This document shows positions 1-5,754 of a stretch of 10,850 nucleotides of DNA, one piece after another. Position 1 is the stretch's first letter. The number at the start of each line of letters is the position of its first letter. Made by a program: the position numbers and the translations under genes. Location: contig JAGUUF010000133.1 of assembly GCA_020063545.1 (NCBI GenBank), positions 1 through 10,850 of the forward strand, given 5' to 3'. The DNA comes from Cytophagales bacterium. Lineage in GTDB: Bacteria; Bacteroidota; Bacteroidia; Cytophagales; Cyclobacteriaceae. The notes under the pieces were generated by a model. That model saw nothing but the letters and a program-made list of their open reading frames with translations, ran no database searches and was not told the DNA's origin.

Positions 1-81
1 CGGCTATTGAAGGACTCATTGCCCTTTAAGGCATAGCAGATTTTGTTGTACATTCGTCAGCCAACAAAAATCGGATTTGCC

Positions 82-318
82 ATGTGGAAAGAAGAAAACA
101 ACCGCCTGACCAAAACCTTCACGTTCAGCGATTTTACAGAAGCATTCGGCTTCACGACAAAAGTGGCCATTGAAGCAGAGAAGATGAACCACCACCCCAC
201 CTGGTCCAACACCTGGAACATAGTTAGTTTTGAACTGTGCACCCACGATGCCGGCAACACGGTTACGGAAAAAGACCGCAAACTGGCTGCTCTTATCGAT
301 AAACTTTCGGGTAGGTAA
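82..318 (+). CDS. Pterin-4a-carbinolamine dehydratase (4a-hydroxytetrahydrobiopterin dehydratase)
   Basis: This 78-residue protein matches the PCD/DCoH family. The family dehydrates 4a-hydroxytetrahydrobiopterin to the quinonoid dihydropterin, recycling the cofactor used by aromatic amino acid hydroxylases. Visible family marks are the HHPxW segment at residues 37-41, with the active-site histidine pair, the downstream THDAG at 54-58, and the TEKDRKLAALID stretch at 62-73. The length is that of a complete short bacterial member. An in-frame TTG at 43 would add 13 residues, but ATG 82 gives the family-like N-terminus beginning MWKEEN, so I chose it. There is no clear Shine-Dalgarno sequence. 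The stop codon shares one base with the rsmI start (TAATG), which suggests translational coupling. No phenylalanine hydroxylase or pterin synthesis gene is in the window, so the physiological role here is not shown by context. Confidence 0.9.
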   Translation: MWKEENNRLTKTFTFSDFTEAFGFTTKVAIEAEKMNHHPTWSNTWNIVSFELCTHDAGNTVTEKDRKLAALIDKLSGR

Positions 319-1004
319 TGGATTCAGAAACCGCACTTTACATTGTGCCCACCCCCATCGGCAACCTGGGCGATATTACCCTGCGGGCGTTGGAGGTACT
401 GAAATCGGTTGACCTGATCCTGGCCGAGGACACCCGCACCTCGGGCAAATTACTGAAACACTATACCATAAACAGGCCGCTGCAAAGCTTTCACAATTTT
501 AACGAACACAAAGTTGTTGCCTCGCTGGTTAAGCGCATGGCGCATGGCGAACGCATGGCCCTGGTAAGCGATGCCGGTACACCGGGAATTTCCGATCCCG
601 GATTTTTAATTATTCGCGAAGCGCTTAAAGCCGGCATAAAAATCGAGTGCCTGCCCGGGGCAACAGCGTTTGTTCCTGCGCTGATCAAATCGGGCTTACC
701 AAGCGACAGGTTTGTATTCGAAGGTTTTTTGCCGCACAAAAAGGGCCGTCAAACGGCCCTGAAAAAACTTGCTGCAGAAGAGCGAACGATGATCTTTTAC
801 GAATCGCCTCACCGCCTTTTAAAAACCCTGGAGCAGTTTATTGCCGCATTTGGTGCCATGCGCCCGGCTTCTGTTTCGCGGGAGCTTACCAAGTATTACG
901 AAGAAACGGTTAACGGAACCCTCCAGGAAATTTCCAATCGGTTCAGCAGTGCTGAAGTGAAAGGTGAATTGGTGATTGTTGTTGCCGGCTATTCCGGTGA
1001 TTAA
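318..1004 (+). CDS. rsmI: 16S rRNA (cytidine-1402-2'-O)-methyltransferase RsmI
   Basis: The 228-residue protein carries the tetrapyrrole-methylase-fold signature of RsmI. It has PTPIGNLGDIT at residues 11-21, AEDTRTS at 36-42, the glycine-rich SDAGTPGISDPG at 84-95, a LPGATA segment near 114, a GFLPHKKGRQ segment near 137 and FYESPHR near 160. RsmI uses S-adenosylmethionine to 2'-O-methylate C1402 in the decoding centre of 16S rRNA, in the cytoplasm. It is shorter than the roughly 286-residue E. coli protein and stops at the end of the methylase domain, so the small C-terminal domain is missing. Short forms like this are, to my knowledge, usual in Bacteroidota. The start overlaps the stop of the dehydratase by one base, so the two are very likely co-transcribed. 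Confidence 0.95.
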   Translation: MDSETALYIVPTPIGNLGDITLRALEVLKSVDLILAEDTRTSGKLLKHYTINRPLQSFHNFNEHKVVASLVKRMAHGERMALVSDAGTPGISDPGFLIIREALKAGIKIECLPGATAFVPALIKSGLPSDRFVFEGFLPHKKGRQTALKKLAAEERTMIFYESPHRLLKTLEQFIAAFGAMRPASVSRELTKYYEETVNGTLQEISNRFSSAEVKGELVIVVAGYSGD

Positions 1005-1014
1005 TCAACAATCA
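973..1014. repeat. Inverted repeat spanning the rsmI stop codon
   Basis: A 9-base arm TGATTGTTG (973-981) is complementary to CAACAATCA (1006-1014). The intervening 24 bases contain a small inner CCGG/CCGG hairpin (985-988 with 994-997). A 10-base palindrome TGATTAATCA (998-1007) covers the stop codon. The structure could be an mRNA 3' end, but no T-run follows on either strand, so it is not a standard intrinsic terminator. It may be chance. Confidence 0.3.
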
Positions 1015-1070
1015 AAAACCTTTCCGCAGCCTCGCGCGTTTCTGATTATATTTCCACAGTTTATCAACGT

Positions 1071-1874
1071 ATGACCCTCGAAGAAATAAAGCCGGAAGTG
1101 ATTGCCATTTGCCGGGAGGTGGGGCAATTCATCCGCGATGAAGCGCAGGCATTCGATCGCTCACGGATTGAATTTAAACACGGGTTTAATAACCTGGTCT
1201 CCTATGTTGATAAAGAAGCAGAACAAAGGCTGGTGCGAAACCTTAAGCGGTTAATACCCGGCAGCGGTTTTCTTGCCGAAGAAGGCACCGGATCATCTAC
1301 GCAAAGCGAGTTTGAATGGATCATCGATCCGCTTGACGGCACCACCAATTTTATGCACGGCTTGCCGGTATTTGCCATCAGCGTGGCCCTGGCCAAACAG
1401 GGCGTGCCGGTTCTTGGCGTTGTGTACGAGGTTAACCGCAATGAATGCTTTCATGCTACAACTAACAGCCCGGCCTTCTGTAACGACCAGCCAATACAGG
1501 TTTCTTCAGTGAACGAATTAAATGAAAGCCTGCTGGCAACCGGTTTTCCGTACAACTACCTGGATAAGAAAGAACACTACCTGGAGATCATCCGGCAATT
1601 CCTGGAAAAAACGCACGGCATCCGCAGGCTGGGCAGCGCAGCCATTGACCTGGCCTATGTAGCGTGCGGACGGTTTGAAGGCTTTTTTGAATACAACCTC
1701 AACGCCTGGGATGTGGCGGCAGGCGCCCTGATTGTACAACAGGCGGGCGGAACGGTTACTGATTTTAGCGGGGGCAATAATTTTTTACATGGTGGCGAAA
1801 TCGTTGCCGCTGGGGCCGTGCACCCGCAAATGCTGGAACTGATTAACGCCCAATGGTTCAAAAAAAAGGCCTGA
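1071..1874 (+). CDS. Inositol monophosphatase family protein
   Basis: The 267-residue protein is the length of E. coli SuhB and shows the Mg-dependent inositol monophosphatase signatures. These are the metal-binding LAEEG at residues 68-72, DPLDGTTNF at 86-94 (metal ligands D86 and D89, with the main chain of L88) and WDVAAG at 213-218 (D214). Family members hydrolyse myo-inositol 1-phosphate or related sugar and nucleotide phosphates such as fructose-1,6-bisphosphate or PAP. The motifs do not fix the substrate, so I give no gene symbol. The ATG at 1071 leads straight into a family-like N-terminal helix and has no evident ribosome binding site. It lies 66 bases after rsmI, so it is either the third gene of that operon or has its own weak promoter. 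Its last codons form part of a hairpin that terminates the convergent permease gene. Confidence 0.93.
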   Translation: MTLEEIKPEVIAICREVGQFIRDEAQAFDRSRIEFKHGFNNLVSYVDKEAEQRLVRNLKRLIPGSGFLAEEGTGSSTQSEFEWIIDPLDGTTNFMHGLPVFAISVALAKQGVPVLGVVYEVNRNECFHATTNSPAFCNDQPIQVSSVNELNESLLATGFPYNYLDKKEHYLEIIRQFLEKTHGIRRLGSAAIDLAYVACGRFEGFFEYNLNAWDVAAGALIVQQAGGTVTDFSGGNNFLHGGEIVAAGAVHPQMLELINAQWFKKKA

Positions 1875-1892
1875 CGCATTACCGTCAGGCCT
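1860..1892 (-). terminator. Intrinsic terminator of the permease gene, embedded in the phosphatase 3' end
   Basis: A perfect 10-base-pair stem (AGGCCTGACG at 1867-1876 with CGTCAGGCCT at 1883-1892) closes a six-base loop. On the minus strand it is followed directly by eight T residues (A-run 1860-1867 on the plus strand; the last A also pairs in the stem). That is the textbook form for transcription leaving the minus-strand permease gene, whose stop is 36 bases upstream of the hairpin. For plus-strand transcription the same stem lacks a T-tail. The stem includes the phosphatase stop codon (1872-1874). Confidence 0.85.
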
Positions 1893-1927
1893 GCAGCAAG
1901 AAGGCCTGGTTGTTGCTTGGCCCGGGG

Positions 1928-4333
1928 TTATTCATACCGCAGCGATTCAACGGGATTGACCGTTGCTGCTTTTATCGACTTATAACTTACCGTGATAAGC
2001 GCAATCAGAAGTGATGCTCCTATTCCCATCAGGAAAACGGACGGGCCAAGTTCAATCTTATAAGCAAACTGGTCTAAGTACAACCGGGTAACCCACCAGC
2101 TTAACGGGGCCGCCAACGCAAACCCGATTACAATCAATATCACAAACTCCCTCGAAAACTTCAGTAAAATACTTTCTACCGATGCCCCCAATACCTTGCG
2201 TACACCAATCTCTTTTGTTTTCTGGCTAACCATAAAAGTTACTAATCCCAGCAATCCCAGGCACCCGATGAAAATAGCCAGCCCCGTAAAAATGGTAAGC
2301 AATACTGACATCCTGCGCTGGCTGTCATAAAACTCTTTGATTTGCTGATCGAGAAACTCGTAGCTGAAAATATGATCGGGGTAAGCCTGTTCCCACTTCT
2401 CTTGTATCTTCTTTATGGCAGGCTGAAAACCGGCCGAAGTCAGTTTTACGGAGAGGCAATCATATCCCCTTATCCGATTAAATATAATCACGGGTTCAAT
2501 GGGGTTCTCGAGCGACATAGTATGGAAGTTGTTTACCACTCCAATGATCGGTTTCTTTCTTCCCCATATGTCAATTTCCTTCCCGATAGCTTCCCGGGGG
2601 TTGGCGTAGCCGATCATGTTCACCAGTTTTTCATTCACTACCAGGCCAGTAGCCGTATCGCCATCAGCAAGTTTTTCTCCGGCCAGAATTTTCAGATCAA
2701 ACAAATCAAAATAATCGCCATCGGCCTGTTTTACCTGGGTTACAAACTCTTCATCACGGCCTTCAATGGTAAACCCGGTCGACTGAACATGTCCTGAAGC
2801 CGGGGGTGCGCTGTTCAGGCTAACCATCTCAATTCCTGAAAAAGCAAGCAGTTCATTTTTAAGGGTGCGCATTTTACTGCTACCATCGGCACCGCCCGGT
2901 GCCTCGCGCTCGGGTATCCGAATGTTAACAATTGCCTCCTTCCGAAAGCCCAGATCCTTATTTTGGAAATAGTCCATCTGCCGGATGATAACGATGGTGG
3001 CGATGATGAAAAACTGGGATATAAAAAACTGGGTAACAACAAGTCCCCTTCGCAGCGTGTAACCGGAAGAGTTACGGTTGTTGATAAGGTTCTTCATGGC
3101 CAGCGCGGGTTTGAACCCGGACACAACAAACGAGGGATACAAACCGGAAAGCAATGAAACCACTATCGTTACAGAACCAAGAAAAATCCACAAGGCTGCA
3201 TCCTGCGTAAGGTTAATGGCCAGGGTAAGTTCAAGAAACGGATTAAGGAAACTTAACGCCAATTGTGCAAATGCCAGCGAAAGCAAAACGGCTGAAACGG
3301 TGATCAGGCCGGTTTCACCCAGAAACTGACCGATAAGTTGCGGGCGTGTTCCGCCAAGTGATTTGCGGATGCCCACTTCTTTCGAACGCTTAATCGCCTC
3401 GGCTGTAGTAAGGTTAATAAAATTGATAGAAGCCGTTACAATCAGAAATACAGCAATCACACCAAGGGCAAGCAGCACGGGCCGCGATACGGTATTGTAA
3501 TTGAAATTGCCGTAGCGATCATCGAAATGAATTTCACTGAGCGGCTGTAACGGGTGTGTGCGTTCATCGGTATTGAGGTCGCCAAGGTACTTTTTCACAA
3601 AATCGGGCATGCGGGCCTCGATTGTTGCTGGCGATTCGCCTTCTTTAAGCAGGATGTAGCATTGTTCATCGCTCCAGATGCTGTTCCAGCCCTTTTCGTC
3701 CGATTCTTTTTTGATGGTGGCAGCTGAAAGCATCACGTCAAAGGGAAGGTCGGTGTTGTTCGGATAATCTTCCATGATGGCCGCAATGCGGTATTCGCGG
3801 TTATCAAATTTCAGTACTTCACCGATGGCCTCCTCCTTGCCAAAATATTTCAGTGCCGACCGTTTGGAGATGATGGCTTCGTTGGGTTCATCAAGGCCTT
3901 TCTCCGCATCGCCCTGGATAATTTTCCTATCGAAAATGCGGAAGAAGTTTGGCTGTGCAAACACTACCCCTCTGGGTTCATCGTACTTCTTTGGTGTTCC
4001 ATCAGCCTGCGGAATGGTGATGAGGCTGCCGGCACGGTAGGATAAGAACGTAACTTCCTCCGCTTCAGGAAAATCATTTTTAAAAGCCTCCGGCAAAACA
4101 GCCGGAATACCCATTGTATGATGGTTGCCGTTGTTACCGCGGGCCTGTGTTACCACCCGGTAAATCCTATCGCCCTTGGTATGAAACGTATCAAAACTCG
4201 CAGCATGGCGGATTAACAGGAACAGGATGAGCGAACTGGTAATGCCCAGTGTTAAACCCGATAGGTTAATCAGCGCGCTGCCTTTATCGCGCCACAGGTT
4301 CCTGAACGCAGTTTTAAGGTAATTTTTTAGCAT
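1928..4333 (-). CDS. ABC transporter permease, MacB/FtsX type
   Basis: This 801-residue inner-membrane protein has the two-module layout common in Bacteroidota. A first helix (about 21-43) precedes a MacB-like periplasmic domain (about 45-280). Three helices of a first FtsX domain follow (about 286-309, 343-363, 382-403), then a further helix (432-451), a second periplasmic domain (about 455-670) and a final three-helix FtsX domain (676-699, 729-749, 765-784). Each FtsX domain has the cytoplasmic coupling segment typical of the family: EVGIRKSLGG at 319-328 and EIGVRKVLGA at 708-717. It ends in the usual NPVESLRYE. Such permeases pair with a separate ATPase and couple ATP hydrolysis to periplasmic or envelope work such as export or lipoprotein handling. 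No ATPase gene is adjacent, and the substrate is unknown. It appears monocistronic, ending at the hairpin at 1860-1892. Confidence 0.92.
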   Translation of the reverse strand: MLKNYLKTAFRNLWRDKGSALINLSGLTLGITSSLILFLLIRHAASFDTFHTKGDRIYRVVTQARGNNGNHHTMGIPAVLPEAFKNDFPEAEEVTFLSYRAGSLITIPQADGTPKKYDEPRGVVFAQPNFFRIFDRKIIQGDAEKGLDEPNEAIISKRSALKYFGKEEAIGEVLKFDNREYRIAAIMEDYPNNTDLPFDVMLSAATIKKESDEKGWNSIWSDEQCYILLKEGESPATIEARMPDFVKKYLGDLNTDERTHPLQPLSEIHFDDRYGNFNYNTVSRPVLLALGVIAVFLIVTASINFINLTTAEAIKRSKEVGIRKSLGGTRPQLIGQFLGETGLITVSAVLLSLAFAQLALSFLNPFLELTLAINLTQDAALWIFLGSVTIVVSLLSGLYPSFVVSGFKPALAMKNLINNRNSSGYTLRRGLVVTQFFISQFFIIATIVIIRQMDYFQNKDLGFRKEAIVNIRIPEREAPGGADGSSKMRTLKNELLAFSGIEMVSLNSAPPASGHVQSTGFTIEGRDEEFVTQVKQADGDYFDLFDLKILAGEKLADGDTATGLVVNEKLVNMIGYANPREAIGKEIDIWGRKKPIIGVVNNFHTMSLENPIEPVIIFNRIRGYDCLSVKLTSAGFQPAIKKIQEKWEQAYPDHIFSYEFLDQQIKEFYDSQRRMSVLLTIFTGLAIFIGCLGLLGLVTFMVSQKTKEIGVRKVLGASVESILLKFSREFVILIVIGFALAAPLSWWVTRLYLDQFAYKIELGPSVFLMGIGASLLIALITVSYKSIKAATVNPVESLRYE

Positions 4334-4484
4334 GGCCTTTACGAATTGTGCTTCAGCCTTGCCAAATGCAATGCCATTTTTAATGTGGCCTGTTTAGCAG
4401 AAATCGTGGATTTTATCCGGGCACCTGTTCGTTTGCGCGCTGTTTTGTCCGCTTTCGGTCAACTACTTTTTTCACAAATTGGGT

Positions 4485-4492
4485 TAACTTTG
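4485..4492 (+). promoter_or_regulatory. Bacteroidota-type -7 promoter box (TAACTTTG)
   Basis: TAACTTTG matches the Bacteroidota -7 consensus TAnnTTTG exactly and ends five bases before the ATG at 4498. The expected transcription start would then fall at or within a few bases of the start codon, implying a leaderless or nearly leaderless message. I see no clear TTTG-type -33 element at the expected distance, only a T-run at 4467-4472, so the call is moderate. Confidence 0.45.
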
Positions 4493-4497
4493 CTGTC

Positions 4498-4677
4498 ATG
4501 ATTCAAAACCTGATCATAGCCCTCTTGTTCCTCGCTGCCATAGCCTACCTTGGCCGGCTCGTTTACCAATCCTTCCGGGCAAAATCGTGTGCCACGGGTT
4601 GCGGCAAATGTGGCGCAATTGATGTAGAGAAGATTGCAAGGGAAATACAAAGCCGGGAAATCAGGCCCACACCTTAG
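4498..4677 (+). CDS. Small Cys-rich single-pass membrane protein, FeoB-associated type
   Basis: This 59-residue protein has a short N-terminus, one hydrophobic helix at about residues 5-23 (LIIALLFLAAIAYLGRLV), a basic stretch, and then a compact cysteine cluster at 31-38 (CATGCGKC, Cys 31, 35, 38). A charged tail follows. A single helix plus a C-x3-C-x2-C cluster is the pattern of the 'FeoB-associated Cys-rich membrane protein' family (PF12669 as I recall). These proteins are thought to accompany ferrous iron uptake, possibly by binding metal, but their function is not established. There is no feoA or feoB in the window, so any iron role is by family resemblance only. The ATG is supported by the -7 box just upstream. 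The last five codons overlap the 3' end of the convergent radical SAM gene (4661-4677). Confidence 0.75.
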   Translation: MIQNLIIALLFLAAIAYLGRLVYQSFRAKSCATGCGKCGAIDVEKIAREIQSREIRPTP

Positions 4678-5683
4678 TGCCTTCCGTACAATTTTTACAG
4701 ATTTCAATTTCTTTTCTTGACTTGAAAAGCGATCTTCTGAACGCATGGTATCGATCTCCAAACCATATTTGCCGGAAAGACTCTTTTGTTAAATCGCCAA
4801 GAACATGATGCGCATCTTTATCGAAACAGCAGGGCACCACTTTGCCGTCCCAGGTAATTACGCAACTATGCCACATCTTCCAGCAATGGTTGTCAAAATT
4901 GTTTTTTATTGAATAGGAGCCGTCTGTATTTTTTTTATAGCGCGAATACTTTTCCTGTACAGGCATTAAATCTGAACCGTTGGCAAAATCATAAATCTGC
5001 GCGGTCTTCAAAACAACCTGGTCAACTCCCAGTTTTTTAGCCAGTGCATATACCTCGGGCACCTGGTGTTCGTTGGGCTGCACCACCAGGAACTGGAAAA
5101 TAACGTGCGGAGTTTTTGATTTAAGTTCTTTCTTTAACCGGATAATATTTCCTGTTCCCTCAATTACCTTATCAAGGTTTCCGCCAACGCGGTACTGCCG
5201 GTAGGTTTCCTGCGAGGTGCCGTCAACAGAGATGATTAGCCGGTCCAATCCCGACTCAATCGTAGCACGTGCTGTCTTTTCATCAAGGTAATGCGCATTG
5301 GTTGATGTAGCCGTATAGATGCCCCTGCCTGCAGCATGCTGCACCATATCCAGAAAGCGGGGATTCAGGTATGGCTCGCCCTGAAAATAAAATATCAGGT
5401 AAGAAAGTGTTGGCGCCAGTTCATCGATTACTTTTCTAAACAGATCATCCTTCAGCATACCGGTTGGGCGGGTGAATGACCGTAACCCGCTGGGGCACTC
5501 CGGGCAACGCAGGTTGCAGCTTGTTGTCGGTTCTATGGCTATACTGATGGGCAGCGAACCAATAGTTGGCCTGCCAGTTAGTCGGGATGAGTAGTAACTT
5601 GAAAGCACGCGGGCAGCATTCCAACTCTTCCGCGCAGTAAGTTTTTTCGCCAGGTTAATGGCATCCTGTAAGCCGGTAAACAT
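4661..5683 (-). CDS. Radical SAM protein with C-terminal SPASM domain
   Basis: The 340-residue protein has the radical SAM cluster motif C-x3-C-x2-C at Cys 56, 60 and 63 (in SCNLRCPECP), which binds the [4Fe-4S] cluster that cleaves S-adenosylmethionine. It also has a QGEP segment (101-104) in the place of the family's GGE motif and SVDG at 152-155 in the barrel. The C-terminal part is SPASM-like, with Cys 267, 274, 285, 286, 329 and 332, including VVPCC and CKNC, enough for one or more auxiliary clusters. SPASM enzymes modify peptides or other substrates. No precursor peptide, glycan-biosynthesis or maturase partner gene is adjacent, so the substrate is unknown. The first 40 residues form an amphipathic lead without a signal peptide, so the protein should be cytoplasmic. 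It is divergent from the DUF4105 gene across 71 bases and convergent with the small Cys-rich gene. Confidence 0.88.
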   Translation of the reverse strand: MFTGLQDAINLAKKLTARKSWNAARVLSSYYSSRLTGRPTIGSLPISIAIEPTTSCNLRCPECPSGLRSFTRPTGMLKDDLFRKVIDELAPTLSYLIFYFQGEPYLNPRFLDMVQHAAGRGIYTATSTNAHYLDEKTARATIESGLDRLIISVDGTSQETYRQYRVGGNLDKVIEGTGNIIRLKKELKSKTPHVIFQFLVVQPNEHQVPEVYALAKKLGVDQVVLKTAQIYDFANGSDLMPVQEKYSRYKKNTDGSYSIKNNFDNHCWKMWHSCVITWDGKVVPCCFDKDAHHVLGDLTKESFRQIWFGDRYHAFRRSLFKSRKEIEICKNCTEGTKVWA

Positions 5684-5729
5684 GGCGGTAAGTTAAATTA
5701 AAATTAATGGTCAGGCAGGCATTTGTTTT

Positions 5730-5737
5730 TATCTTTC
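5730..5737 (+). promoter_or_regulatory. Possible -7 box for the DUF4105 gene (TATCTTTC)
   Basis: TATCTTTC differs from the Bacteroidota -7 consensus TAnnTTTG only at the last base and lies 17 bases before the ATG at 5755. It sits in the 71-base AT-rich divergent gap that must also hold the promoter of the radical SAM gene. No good -33 element is visible, so this is tentative. Confidence 0.25.
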
Positions 5738-5754
5738 GGAATCGGTTTTAGCCC

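Noticed and set aside
1..36. Possible C-terminus of an upstream plus-strand gene (frames ending at 29 or 36)
   Set aside because: Only 8 to 11 residues would be visible in two competing frames, with no recognisable motif, so neither can be supported.
43..81. TTG at 43 as the start of the pterin dehydratase
   Set aside because: The extra 13 residues are not family-like and ATG 82 yields the normal N-terminus and length.
1047..1054. TATATTTC as a -7 box for the phosphatase gene
   Set aside because: It has one mismatch to TAnnTTTG and no -33 element at the right distance. The gene may simply be transcribed from upstream.
2342..2797. A 151-residue plus-strand open frame inside the permease gene
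   Set aside because: It is antisense to a well-conserved permease, lacks a domain or promoter, and is a shadow of the coding strand.
4459..4761. A 100-residue minus-strand open frame across the gap and the end of the radical SAM gene
   Set aside because: It runs antisense to the Cys-rich gene, overlaps the radical SAM gene in another frame, has no recognisable domain, and its composition is that of a shadow frame.
4498..5683. Reading the small Cys-rich protein as a RiPP precursor for the overlapping radical SAM/SPASM enzyme
   Set aside because: The small protein has an N-terminal membrane helix and a C-x3-C-x2-C cluster typical of FeoB-associated proteins rather than a leader plus core. The genes are convergent, not an operon, and no protease or exporter is present.
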